Assembly (NCBI GenBank): GCA_949296245.1 | Contig: CASFNW010000003.1 | Location: 30,016 to 94,015 of the forward strand | Direction: 5' to 3' | Length of the DNA stretch: 64,000 nt | Source: an uncultured bacterium | GTDB taxonomy: Bacteria; Cyanobacteriota; Vampirovibrionia; Gastranaerophilales; Gastranaerophilaceae | Shown: one piece after another, positions 16,185-25,023 of the stretch | Layout: each line of letters begins with the position of its first letter | Position numbering within the stretch: the stretch's first letter is position 1 | Notes under the pieces: model-generated | Told to the model about the DNA's origin: nothing | Databases searched by the model: none | What the model saw: only the letters and a program-made list of their open reading frames with translations | Made by a program: the position numbers and the translations under genes

Positions 16185-16856
16185 ATGAATAATAAAAGAT
16201 TGATTATACTCGGGATTATAATACTTGTTTGTGCGATTATGTGCAAATTAATCTTTATGGGGCTCAAAAATATAAAAATTGATGAATTTAAACCCGCAGC
16301 AGTTATTTTTGTGGTAGATGCATCTGCCTCAAATCAAGCAAAACTGGATGAGGAAATAAAATACCTAAAATCAATTTGTTCAATACTTGACCCTGAGGAT
16401 GCTATTAAGATACTCAGAGTCTCGGAAAAATCTTACTTAATTTATGAAGGTGCACCGACTGACGGTTCAGGTATCACAAAAGCTTTAAATAAATTCACTG
16501 AATATGACAGTTCCGAATACGGTACCGCATACGGTGAAGCACTAAAAAAAGCCTTTGATCACTGTCTTACTATGAAAAAAGAAGGCTACACGCCGTCTGT
16601 GGTTGTAATAGGCGATTTAGAAAATGAAGGTGATATATCAAAACAGATTGATTGGGAAACACTGCCTCAAAATGTCAAAAATGTACAGAAATATATACCT
16701 GAAATTTCTATGATGTTTGCTTATGCAGAGCCTGAAAAATTGGATTATGTAAAAACAAAATTGAATCCTGTTTTAGGAGAAAAGAAACTTATTATTGTGA
16801 ATGAGATAACCGTAAATAAATCTCAGAGAAAACTTTTAGAAGCAATCGGAAGGTAG
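16185..16856 (+). CDS. Membrane-anchored von Willebrand A domain protein
   Basis: 223 aa. An N-terminal hydrophobic anchor (residues ~6-28) is followed by a vWA domain. Its MIDAS start is intact as VVDASASNQ (DxSxS, ~45-53), a Thr/Ser-containing turn occurs near GTAYGEAL (~105-112), and VVVIGDLENEGD (~135) supplies the third acidic strand. vWA domains bind proteins through a metal ion and assemble envelope complexes. The start lies 14 bases after the previous stop, and the end 9 bases before the next start, so it is firmly in the operon. A second vWA protein faces this cluster at 20556. Confidence 0.82.
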   Translation: MNNKRLIILGIIILVCAIMCKLIFMGLKNIKIDEFKPAAVIFVVDASASNQAKLDEEIKYLKSICSILDPEDAIKILRVSEKSYLIYEGAPTDGSGITKALNKFTEYDSSEYGTAYGEALKKAFDHCLTMKKEGYTPSVVVIGDLENEGDISKQIDWETLPQNVKNVQKYIPEISMMFAYAEPEKLDYVKTKLNPVLGEKKLIIVNEITVNKSQRKLLEAIGR

Positions 16857-16865
16857 GATAAATAA

Positions 16866-18545
16866 ATGACTTTTACTATTATCACTAAAAAATTTCAACA
16901 GACATTTAATTCCGGTGATGTCATAAATATTACATCAGGAAAAACAAGTGAATGCTGCATAAATTTTGGCTTTGATTATGTACTGACAGTAGAATATGAC
17001 AGAAACACAAATGTTTGTCATTTATTTAATCCGCTTAATTGCGACAGGCTTCTGTTCAAAGGTCAGCCGCTGCCGTCAAAGATGGATTTTACCGGTATGT
17101 GTAAAATTATGATAAAAGATGCTGACGAATTTATCACAATTAAGTATTCTGAAGAACCTGACTCTGCAGCGCAAAATCAGACTGTACCGCTGCTACATTC
17201 AGCGCAGACAGTTCATCATCAGGTTTCTCAAACACACAATGTAGCAAATAATCAGCAGCCACATCCTGATTTATCATTAAATAATGATGTACAGGGAATG
17301 TTTGATGACAGGAACGCTGCTATAAAAATGAAAATAGAAAAGAGAAAAAGCGATATTGAAAAAGTCAGAGTTTCTATTATTAAACAGGTCGGCTTTAAGA
17401 TAAGTGAACTCAAACATAAAATTTCTATGAACTCTAAAGCAGGTATATTTTTGCATATTGCTCTATTTGCTTCATCGATAATACTTGCATTCGGTTTATC
17501 AGGTTATCTTACGGGATTGCCGCTGAAAGATGCTGCAACTATGATACAAATGCCTATAAATATGCGAATAGTTGTTATGTATTCGATAATTTTGTACGCA
17601 ATTGGTCTTGCTCTGAAACAGGGTATTTATTTATACCTGCAAAATAAAACAGAGCGGGCTTCTTCTTCAAATCAATTTGCGGAAAAGTTTATGATATTGG
17701 CACCTTTATTATTTTATTCGGGTGTTTACGCAATAAATTTATTGTATTATATGTCACCTAAGACAATGCCGTTCTTTGCGGTATTTATGTCTTTGTTTTT
17801 TACAGCTTCCAGCATAGCATTAGCTGTTGCCTGCGGGTATTTTAAATACAGCAGTCTTGTCTATTCTCAGGAACTTGATAAATATGAATACAGGGAAGAT
17901 TTTGAAAGCGTTGTAAAAGCTTATCAGCAGTGGATAGAAGCATTTGTTAATAATCTTAGTAATACAAAAATACAGAATATTAAAGATAAATTGTTTATGC
18001 TCCAGCTAAAATCCATAGGAGAAACTGTTCTCGGTATTTTGACAGCACCGTTTCTTGCATACGGTGTTTCAAACACTCTTGCTATGTGTTTCCCGGAAGC
18101 AGCAGGCTGGATAAGAATATCAGGCTTAAGGTTCAGTCCGATATTTCTTGTTTTAGCTACATTTTTAATCATTTTTGCATTTTTTGCTTTTGTAAATGCA
18201 TTTTTCTGTAATAAAAAAGTTCAGGCATCAAATGTATTAAAAAACGACGGTTTCAGCAATTATCTGCAGCACGGTGTTGAAATATACGGGATTCAAGGAG
18301 TAAGAAAACTCGATACGGAAATGAGACGTTCATTTATTATCGGTATATGTATTATCTTTATTGAATTTTCAATGAACATTTCTTACTTTATGCAGGAAAT
18401 GGGCGGCGACCTAAACGGTATGTTCTTAAGCTCGGTTGCGGCTCTTGTTCCTACAGCATTGTTGATTGCGGAAACATATATGCTGAGCCAGACAAAATTT
18501 GAAATCTATGCCTGTGATGAGTTAATTGCAAAAATTGATAACTAA
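16866..18545 (+). CDS. Polytopic membrane protein, possibly ExbB/TolQ-like
   Basis: 559 aa. Residues ~1-100 are a soluble, beta-rich, FHA-like part; ~100-170 are a Gln/His-rich linker and a charged helix; then about eight hydrophobic segments (roughly 195-218, 230-250, 275-297, 302-325, 385-405, 420-445, 485-505, 515-540). The last part (GGDLNGMFLSSVAALVPTAL then a polar tail) is reminiscent of the C-terminal helices of MotA/TolQ/ExbB proton channels, and two TonB-like genes follow directly. That comparison is inference and needs profile searches. No family is recognised with confidence. It ends 17 bases before the next gene. Confidence 0.7.
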   Translation: MTFTIITKKFQQTFNSGDVINITSGKTSECCINFGFDYVLTVEYDRNTNVCHLFNPLNCDRLLFKGQPLPSKMDFTGMCKIMIKDADEFITIKYSEEPDSAAQNQTVPLLHSAQTVHHQVSQTHNVANNQQPHPDLSLNNDVQGMFDDRNAAIKMKIEKRKSDIEKVRVSIIKQVGFKISELKHKISMNSKAGIFLHIALFASSIILAFGLSGYLTGLPLKDAATMIQMPINMRIVVMYSIILYAIGLALKQGIYLYLQNKTERASSSNQFAEKFMILAPLLFYSGVYAINLLYYMSPKTMPFFAVFMSLFFTASSIALAVACGYFKYSSLVYSQELDKYEYREDFESVVKAYQQWIEAFVNNLSNTKIQNIKDKLFMLQLKSIGETVLGILTAPFLAYGVSNTLAMCFPEAAGWIRISGLRFSPIFLVLATFLIIFAFFAFVNAFFCNKKVQASNVLKNDGFSNYLQHGVEIYGIQGVRKLDTEMRRSFIIGICIIFIEFSMNISYFMQEMGGDLNGMFLSSVAALVPTALLIAETYMLSQTKFEIYACDELIAKIDN

Positions 18546-18562
18546 CGAAATGAGATATTATT

Positions 18563-19504
18563 TTGTATAAGATATTTATAGTCGCTATTATATTTTTGGC
18601 AATATTATACAGTATGTTTGTTGTGTGTTTTACCCCAAAAATGCACAATCAAATACTTGTGTATGATTCTGCTTATGAAATTGTTGATACTCATAAAGTA
18701 GAAACTGAAACCAAACAGCTTCCCACAAGAACTAATCAGCAGCCGTCTGAAAAAACAGTACAAAAGCAAACAGTGAATAAACCTGTTACCCGGTTTTTTG
18801 TGCAAAAACAGAATAAAACGGTTACAGAACCGGTTACAAAGACTGTAAAACAGCAGACTGTAAAAACTACTGCGGCTGAGAAAAAAACTCAGCCGGTAAA
18901 GCAGGTGCAGACTCAGGTTAAAAAGCAGGTGCAGACTCAGGTTAAAAAGCAGGTGCAGACTCAGGTTAAAAAGCAGGTGCAGACTCAGGTTAAAAAGCAG
19001 GTGCAAACTACAACAAAGCAGGCTTCGAAACCTCAGACTAAGAAAACAGCAACGCAAACCGTTAAAAAAACACCTGCTGCGCAGACAAAAACTGCTGAAA
19101 AACAGCAAAAAACTTCTGTTCAGATTGCTAAAGAGCAACAGGAGGCAGAACAGTTAGAGCTTATAAGATGGAACAAGTGGCGTTCGGATTTGCAAAATAA
19201 AATCATGCAGGATGTAAGACTTCCTATTGTTCCTCAGGGCACTGTTTTTAAATTTAGTTTTGATGTTGATAAATACGGAAAAGTGATGAATATCCAGACG
19301 TGGTCTACAAATCCTTCTTTCACACCATATGCTATTCAGTATATTGCACCTGTAATAAGAAGCTATCAGGGAAAATCAATTTTAAATTTTCCGGAAGGTT
19401 CTAACAGAATCAGCACCACTGTGGAAGGCGGCTGGAAAATTTCTTCATCCACAAAATACAGTACACCTGCAGATTTTAAAGATATAGAAACAGTAAGGAA
19501 TTAA
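18563..19504 (+). CDS. TonB-like protein with tandem KKQVQTQV repeats
   Basis: 313 aa from a TTG preceded by GAGA. A single N-terminal membrane anchor (residues ~3-22) leads to a long Lys/Gln/Thr/Val-rich linker (~45-195), then a C-terminal TonB-like domain (~200-300; RSDLQNKIMQDVRLP, FKFSFDVDKYGKVMNI). This is the TonB/TolA layout: a cytoplasmic-membrane anchor, a periplasm-spanning arm and a partner-binding domain. The arm contains an 8-residue unit KKQVQTQV repeated four times, encoded by near-identical 24-bp DNA repeats (18901-18996), a likely site of length variation. The next gene has the same layout. Confidence 0.82.
   Translation: MYKIFIVAIIFLAILYSMFVVCFTPKMHNQILVYDSAYEIVDTHKVETETKQLPTRTNQQPSEKTVQKQTVNKPVTRFFVQKQNKTVTEPVTKTVKQQTVKTTAAEKKTQPVKQVQTQVKKQVQTQVKKQVQTQVKKQVQTQVKKQVQTTTKQASKPQTKKTATQTVKKTPAAQTKTAEKQQKTSVQIAKEQQEAEQLELIRWNKWRSDLQNKIMQDVRLPIVPQGTVFKFSFDVDKYGKVMNIQTWSTNPSFTPYAIQYIAPVIRSYQGKSILNFPEGSNRISTTVEGGWKISSSTKYSTPADFKDIETVRN
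18901..19008 (+). repeat. 24-bp in-frame tandem repeat
   Basis: Four identical units of GCAGGTGCAGACTCAGGTTA plus AAAA (18901-18996) and a partial fifth lie in the TonB-like gene. Copies are identical at DNA level, which suggests recent expansion by slippage; each unit adds 8 residues without breaking the frame. Confidence 0.92.
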
Positions 19505-19506
19505 TA

Positions 19507-20517
19507 ATGTATAAATGCAGCGAATGCGGTAAAATGTTTTTAAATCAAAAGCCGGACTATTGTGACTGCGGCAATGATACTTTTTTGTATATTCCCGATA
19601 TAAATAATGGTACTCATAATCCAGCACCTAATCAATCTGTTAACAGTAATAATTATTCATACAGACCTGCTGCAGCAAGGAGATTTGATAATAAATCATT
19701 AATAATATTTACAATTTGTATTTTGTTTTCTTTTGTTTTTCTTTTTTTTATCGGTAATGGTTCTGATAAACAGGAACAACAAGAATCTAAGCCTGTAAAT
19801 AAAAAAGCATTGAACACAAAGATACCGACAATAGATGAAATTTGGATTGAAAGAAAGATTGCGCAGACATCTCCAAAAACGCTCGAAACCCAGCAAACTA
19901 AACAGGCGCCTATTGTGTCAAAAGTTATTGATACATACAACAATGTAAAAAATCAAATTGTAACTCCGGTAAAAAAATCTGCTGCTGTGTATAAGCCCTC
20001 ATACACTCCTGTTAAGAAGACTTCATCTTCACAGGTTAAGAAATCAAACAAATCTCAGACAAAAAAAACTTCTGTATCAAATAAGACGTTGAGTAATGCT
20101 GTAACTTCAAAAACTGTATCTAAAAAGCCTGTTGTTTCAAATATACAAACTTCGGTAAAAACTACAGCCGCGCAAACTGCAAAGCAGGCTTCAAAACCTG
20201 TAGTTAATACAGCTGCAATTCAAAAAGAATATGCAAATTATAAAATCGGTTTACGAAATAAAATTGCATCAAATATAGATTTCACTGCTGTTGTAGGTGA
20301 CGGCTCCTGCATAGTTTCTTTTAAACTTGATGCTTCAGGAAATTTAATAAATCGAGCTTTTTCACAGCAGTCAATAAATGACAGCCTCAATGATGCTGTC
20401 TATTCTGCAATGATGAATACACCGACCTACAAAACCCCTCCTGCTGCGTATAAAAATCAAACATTAAAATTATCCGTTAAAATGACAGGCGGCAATTTTG
20501 AAGTTAACTTATACTAG
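19507..20517 (+). CDS. Zinc-ribbon TonB-like membrane protein
   Basis: 336 aa. The N-terminal ~22 residues form a putative zinc ribbon (CSECGK...CDCGND, four or five Cys), which must be cytoplasmic. A membrane segment lies at ~65-82, followed by a Lys/Ser/Thr-rich arm (~110-240) and a TonB-like C-terminal domain (~245-336; YKIGLRNKIASNIDF, CIVSFKLDASGNLINR). It is a paralogue-like partner of the preceding gene, 2 bases upstream, but with a cytoplasmic metal-binding head that TonB proteins normally lack. The arm residues ASKP and repeated KKT echo the other protein. It ends the operon. Confidence 0.8.
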   Translation: MYKCSECGKMFLNQKPDYCDCGNDTFLYIPDINNGTHNPAPNQSVNSNNYSYRPAAARRFDNKSLIIFTICILFSFVFLFFIGNGSDKQEQQESKPVNKKALNTKIPTIDEIWIERKIAQTSPKTLETQQTKQAPIVSKVIDTYNNVKNQIVTPVKKSAAVYKPSYTPVKKTSSSQVKKSNKSQTKKTSVSNKTLSNAVTSKTVSKKPVVSNIQTSVKTTAAQTAKQASKPVVNTAAIQKEYANYKIGLRNKIASNIDFTAVVGDGSCIVSFKLDASGNLINRAFSQQSINDSLNDAVYSAMMNTPTYKTPPAAYKNQTLKLSVKMTGGNFEVNLY

Positions 20518-20555
20518 CTGTTTGATTGCCGGTAAGTCTGTATGTTGTTATCTGA

Positions 20556-21473
20556 TTAAAAATCCACATATTCATAGTTTTGTTGCGGTTTTTGCTGCGG
20601 TGCTGTTTGTACAGCATCCGGCGGAGTCTGCATAGATTGTATCAACACGTTTGAAAAACTTGATACATCGTTTGTTGTATACATTTTTCCGCCCGTTATG
20701 TCAGCAAGGCATCTTAATTCCTGAGAAGATGAGGATACAAGTACAACATCAATATGTATATCATTACGTTTCTTTATCAATTCTCTGGCAAAGGCGCAAG
20801 GATCCCCCCCGCAGTTTTCACCGCCGTCTGTAATAAGTACTATTTTCTTTGCAAAATTTGCAGGCATTCCTGCAAAATCTTGCTCAACCGCCTGATATAG
20901 ACCGTAAGTCAGAGGTGTTGAGCCGCCTAATGAAAAGGAATTCATACCTGTTACAAGTGCTTGAGTGTTGTTTTGCAAAACCGGTGCAGCTTGTGCTGTT
21001 GCACTGCAGGAACCTGATGTCGAGCCGAGATAATCATCACTTTTTGTTGCTACTTTATATTTTCCGTTTGCTGTTTTAATAATCTCTTTTACTTTAGCAA
21101 GGTTTGGTTTATACGGATTGTTCCCGCCGTTTTGTCCGAATACCCTGAAACCGATACGTGTAGATGGCGGCAGCTGGGAAATGATTTGCGTCATTGTTTT
21201 CTGAGCTTCCTGTATCCAGTAGAGCATACTTCCTGAGTAATCCATGACAATGTCTATTGTTCCTACCTGTCCTGCCAGTACTTTTTGTGAATTTACATAC
21301 TGCGGTGCATAATAATTGTTGTATAAATTCGTCTGTGTATTTAAAACACTGTTTTGCTGCACGCTGCCTGAGGGGGAAGTAACTTTTCCGCTTGTATTAA
21401 CTTTATATTTTGCAGCAAATGCAGTGAGTGAAAATGCTGTCATCAAAAAAAGTACAATGATTACTTTTTTCAT
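20556..21473 (-). CDS. Secreted von Willebrand A domain protein
   Basis: 305 aa. A Sec signal peptide ends near AFA-AK (residue ~21). Residues ~65-280 form a vWA domain: DIVMDYSGSM gives the DxSxS metal site, GSTPLTYGL (~170) supplies the Thr, and VLITDGGENCGGDPC (~205) the Asp, so MIDAS is complete. Cys pairs (CGGDPC, GSCSAT, RCL) may form disulfides. The C-terminal tail is Gln/Pro-rich. A strong AAAGGAGATTAT site precedes ATG. It is convergent with the envelope operon that also encodes a vWA protein, so the two may share a complex. The DGGENCGGDPC form resembles vWA proteins annotated in calcium-dependent surface complexes; exact role unknown. Confidence 0.85.
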   Translation of the reverse strand: MKKVIIVLFLMTAFSLTAFAAKYKVNTSGKVTSPSGSVQQNSVLNTQTNLYNNYYAPQYVNSQKVLAGQVGTIDIVMDYSGSMLYWIQEAQKTMTQIISQLPPSTRIGFRVFGQNGGNNPYKPNLAKVKEIIKTANGKYKVATKSDDYLGSTSGSCSATAQAAPVLQNNTQALVTGMNSFSLGGSTPLTYGLYQAVEQDFAGMPANFAKKIVLITDGGENCGGDPCAFARELIKKRNDIHIDVVLVSSSSQELRCLADITGGKMYTTNDVSSFSNVLIQSMQTPPDAVQTAPQQKPQQNYEYVDF

Positions 21474-21521
21474 ATAATCTCCTTTTGCAAAATTATAACA
21501 TATAAACTATTCATTATTTTT

Positions 21522-24473
21522 TCAAAATAAACTGAGCTGATTTACATTATCATTTTCTGTCTTTTTATATTCTTTATCAAAATTTGTAAGCTTTAGCAGG
21601 TCACGTTCTATTTTTTCTAAGAAAGGTGAAATCTCTCTACTTTCTGTTTTGCCGAATATGTGTCTTTTTTTTGCTCTTGTTAAAAACAGAAGCTGTTTTG
21701 CTCGTGTCATTCCCACGTATAAAAGACGCCTTTCTTCTTCAATTTCTTTTTCTGTTTCGGCTTTGTATAAAGGTATCAATCCGTTTTCAAGACCGGCTAT
21801 AAATACACAGTTGAATTCCAATCCTTTTGAAGAATGCAAAGTCATTAAAGAAATTCTGTCCGCACGTGAATCAATTGTATCTGATTCTTTCAACAATGAT
21901 ACTTCGTGTATAAAATCATTTTTATTTTTATATTCAAGTGCAAGTTTTTCTATATATTCCCAGATAAAAGAATCTATTTTGTTTTCAAAATCATTTTTTA
22001 GATGTTTTAGCTGCTCACTTATATCTATATTGTTATTGAGTTTCTTTAATAAGTTTCTTACTTCTTTTTTCGTGCATAACAAATCATCGGATAGCTTTAC
22101 AAACGGCATCCCTGATCTTGTAAGAGCTTCTTCTATCGGCTTTAGCTGCAGTGATGTTCTGTATAGAATCGCGATATCTCCAAATGAAAATTCGCTGCTC
22201 TGACCGTCTGTCCTGTCAGTATCTATTGAAAAGAGATTGTGCCCGCCTATCAAATTTTCGATTGTGCTTACTATAAATTCCGCTTCGGATTTTTCTGCGG
22301 GAGCTGTATGGATTGTGATTTTATTATTTACGGAAATGCCTTTTGAAATTGTGTTGAACGACTCTATCATTTGATTTGAAGCGTTTACTATGTCTTTTGT
22401 ACTCCTGTAGTTGTTTTTCAAATTGATAGTCGCAACATCAGAATAATCATTTGTAAAATTGTTGAAAAATTTAGCGTCTCCTCCTCTAAAACCGTATATT
22501 GCCTGATTAGGGTCTCCTATGACGCACATATTTGTATCATCAGTTGCAAGCATTTTTATAAGCTTATACTGCTGTTCATCAATATCCTGATATTCATCGA
22601 CAGAAATATATTTAAATTTTGTCCTATATGCTGAAAGAACATCAGGATGATTATCGAAAAGTTTTATTGTTAATTTGATTAAATCGTCAAAGCATAACAT
22701 ATTATCAGGGAGGTTGTTATATAAAGCTTTTTCCTCTTCCGATATAACCTGAAAATCTTCAGTCAGTCCGGCAAGACTGTAATTTTCTTTTAATATCGAA
22801 AAACATAACGAATGGAATGTATTTATACTGATTGCTTCTGTCTGTTTATTCTCAAGAAGTATGGCAAGTCTGTCTTTTAGTTCTTGTGCTGCTTTTCTTG
22901 TAAAAGTTATCGCCAGACAGCTTTCTGCCGGTATATTCTTTTCTTTAATTAAATAAGCTATACGTTTTGTAAGTACAGTTGTCTTACCGGATCCGGGGCC
23001 TGCTGTTATCAACAGCTTTTTAGCTGTGTTTTCAACTGCTGCATACTGGTATTCATCCAGTTTTGCTGTCTTTGTCGTCTCTGTATTCTGTGTATTTGCC
23101 GGATTGGGGCTTACATTACTCAAATTATTTAGAGAATACTCTTTAGTATTTAATGAGTTTTTTGCGTTATTGTTTTCTATTTCCGGTGTATTTGGAATGT
23201 TTATATCGAGTTTTAAATTAACGGAGTTTTTTTTTACAATTTCATCATCATTGAATAGTTTTATTATGCCGTATTCTCCGTCATATCCAGATTGTCTTAT
23301 AACTTCTCCTTTTCTTAGTCTTGAAATTGCTTCTGCTAATAGAGGAGAATGAACTTTTTCTATTTCTTCGACAGGTATACTTGTAAGAATTGAAAGTTCA
23401 GAACCCAGTTTGTGTATTAAATTTTCATATTCAAAAGACACTGATTTACTTGCAGGACCAACCTGCATTATTTCAGAAAGAATTTCCGGCAGAGGAACAA
23501 GACTTACCACTTTTCCTGCAGTAGCAGGCGGTGTAACCTGACCTTGTCTGTCAGAAAGCTCATATACTCTGTTTGCTACACCTATTGTAAGAGGCTTCCC
23601 GCATACGGGACAGATTCCGTTTAGCTTTTTAGTCTCGGAGGGTGTAAGGCAAATGTTGCATTTTCTGTGCCCGTCATCATGGTATTTTCCTTCTTCAGGG
23701 AAGAATTCTACCGTTCCTACATATCCTCTGCCCGTTTTTAGTGCATTCATCATACTGAAATAATCAGGTTCCGTATCAAATATCGTAGCTTCTCTTGCCA
23801 GTTTCGACGGAGAATGCGCATCAGAGTTTGAAACAAGTCTGTATTTATCAAGGCTTGAAACATGCCAGTTCATCTCAGGATCAGATGAAAGCCCTGTTTC
23901 AACCGCAAAAATATGGTCTGACAAATCTTCATAGCATTCCTCAATGGAATCAAATCCCGATTTTGAACCCAGAACAGAAAACCATGGGGTCCAAATATGT
24001 GCAGGGATTATAAAACTTCCTTCTCCTGATTCAAGAACTGTTTCCAGAAGATTTCTTGAATCCAATCCGAGTATCGGTCTGCCGTCAGAGTTTATATTTC
24101 CTATTGCACCAAGTTTCTGCCTGAAATTCTGTGCGGATTCCATATCCGGAGAAAAAACGACATGATGAACTTTTCTTGTTTTGTCTCCTTTTTTATATAT
24201 TGTGGAAATTTCAACGGAAAGTATAAAATATACAGGCTTTTCAGGGGTTAAAATTTGTTTTTCTATATCCGGACGCAGTCTGAATATACCGTTTCCTGCA
24301 GGCACGAGTTTTTCTTTAATTTCATTAAACCATGCAGGATGTGTAAAATCGCCTGTAGAAATAACACTCAATCCTTTTTTCTGTGCCCATACGGCGAGTT
24401 CTTCAAGGTTGCAGTTTTTGCTGGTGGCTCTTGAATATTTGGAATGTATGTGTAAATCCGCATAAAATAACAT
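21522..24473 (-). CDS. PHP-domain/UvrD helicase fusion protein
   Basis: 983 aa. Residues ~1-260 are a PHP metallophosphoesterase domain (YADLHIHSKYSRAT, STGDFTHP, SNSDAHSPSK). A Cys4 zinc motif (CNIC...CPVC, ~275-300) and a GYDGEYGII segment (~405) follow, matching the TIGR00375 family of PHP proteins. From ~490 it is a complete UvrD/Rep helicase: Walker A AGPGSGKT, SVDEYQDIDEQQ, GDPNQAIYGFRGG, NYRSTKDIV, TLHSSKGLEF and EERRLLYVGMTRAK. The fusion likely couples a nuclease or phosphatase to DNA unwinding in repair. GGAGTATATCAA precedes ATG. It is distinct from the PcrA at the window start. Convergent end with the vWA gene; no operon partner. Confidence 0.92.
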   Translation of the reverse strand: MLFYADLHIHSKYSRATSKNCNLEELAVWAQKKGLSVISTGDFTHPAWFNEIKEKLVPAGNGIFRLRPDIEKQILTPEKPVYFILSVEISTIYKKGDKTRKVHHVVFSPDMESAQNFRQKLGAIGNINSDGRPILGLDSRNLLETVLESGEGSFIIPAHIWTPWFSVLGSKSGFDSIEECYEDLSDHIFAVETGLSSDPEMNWHVSSLDKYRLVSNSDAHSPSKLAREATIFDTEPDYFSMMNALKTGRGYVGTVEFFPEEGKYHDDGHRKCNICLTPSETKKLNGICPVCGKPLTIGVANRVYELSDRQGQVTPPATAGKVVSLVPLPEILSEIMQVGPASKSVSFEYENLIHKLGSELSILTSIPVEEIEKVHSPLLAEAISRLRKGEVIRQSGYDGEYGIIKLFNDDEIVKKNSVNLKLDINIPNTPEIENNNAKNSLNTKEYSLNNLSNVSPNPANTQNTETTKTAKLDEYQYAAVENTAKKLLITAGPGSGKTTVLTKRIAYLIKEKNIPAESCLAITFTRKAAQELKDRLAILLENKQTEAISINTFHSLCFSILKENYSLAGLTEDFQVISEEEKALYNNLPDNMLCFDDLIKLTIKLFDNHPDVLSAYRTKFKYISVDEYQDIDEQQYKLIKMLATDDTNMCVIGDPNQAIYGFRGGDAKFFNNFTNDYSDVATINLKNNYRSTKDIVNASNQMIESFNTISKGISVNNKITIHTAPAEKSEAEFIVSTIENLIGGHNLFSIDTDRTDGQSSEFSFGDIAILYRTSLQLKPIEEALTRSGMPFVKLSDDLLCTKKEVRNLLKKLNNNIDISEQLKHLKNDFENKIDSFIWEYIEKLALEYKNKNDFIHEVSLLKESDTIDSRADRISLMTLHSSKGLEFNCVFIAGLENGLIPLYKAETEKEIEEERRLLYVGMTRAKQLLFLTRAKKRHIFGKTESREISPFLEKIERDLLKLTNFDKEYKKTENDNVNQLSLF

Positions 24474-24552
24474 TTGATATACTCCAGATTCAATATTAAC
24501 CCAATTTTAATCCAACTTTATTTAGTGTGTCCAGTTGATAATTGTTGTTACT

Positions 24553-24567
24553 TTAGAGCAGCTCTAA
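24553..24567. promoter_or_regulatory. MerR-type operator at merR promoter
   Basis: A perfect 7+1+7 dyad TTAGAGC-A-GCTCTAA lies 33 bases before the merR ATG, just upstream of a -10-like TAAAAT (24578-24583). The same half-site TTAGAG occurs in the promoters at 26907 and 30626, so autoregulation is likely. Confidence 0.62.
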
Positions 24568-24606
24568 TCTTTTGTGCTAAAATACTATATAGATTGGAGA
24601 TGAAAT

Positions 24607-25023
24607 ATGTATACAGTTAAAGAAGTTGCAGAAAAAATGGACGTATCGGAGCACACAATCCGCTTCTGGGCAAAATGCGGATTTTTTCCTTTTGTAAAAA
24701 GAAATGAAAATAATATAAGACTCTTTTCAGACAGTGATCTTGAGTGGGTAAAAATCGTAAAATGCCTGCGTTCTGTAGGTACGGAAAATAAATCAATCAA
24801 GCGTTATATTGATTTGTGTATTATAGGTGATTCCACCATACAGGAGAGGTATGAAATTATTCGTGCTACAAAAAATAAAGCACTGTCTCAAATGAAAGAA
24901 TTACAAACGCAGCTTGATATTTTAGATTATAAAGAGAATTTTTACCAGAATCTTATAAAAAATAATCTGAAAGACACCTGGAACCCTATGAACAATACTA
25001 AACCGGAAGAAAAAGCTGTCTAA
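24607..25023 (+). CDS. MerR-family transcription regulator
   Basis: 138 aa. Residues 1-70 are the winged helix-turn-helix (YTVKEVAEKMDVSEHTIRFW), 75-125 the dimer-forming antiparallel coiled coil (KALSQMKELQTQLDILDYKENFYQ). The short C-terminus has no metal-binding Cys cluster, so it fits the AdhR/NmlR-like group that senses aldehydes or electrophiles; Cys at ~24 and ~57 are available. Dyads with TTAGAG/CTCTAA, the known core of that group's operators (CTTAGAGT-ACTCTAAG), occur upstream of itself, of the DUF1893 fusion gene and of the aldo/keto reductase operon. The specificity assignment is inference; the family call is firm. It ends 4 bases into the convergent gene. Confidence 0.88.
   Translation: MYTVKEVAEKMDVSEHTIRFWAKCGFFPFVKRNENNIRLFSDSDLEWVKIVKCLRSVGTENKSIKRYIDLCIIGDSTIQERYEIIRATKNKALSQMKELQTQLDILDYKENFYQNLIKNNLKDTWNPMNNTKPEEKAV

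Noticed and set aside
18901..19008. Regular 24-bp repeats as a CRISPR array
   Set aside because: Units are contiguous without spacers, in frame, and encode protein repeats.
18605..19138. 177-codon frame opposite the TonB-like gene
   Set aside because: Its Leu/Ser/Phe-rich repeats are the antisense of the KKQVQTQV repeats; no ribosome site.
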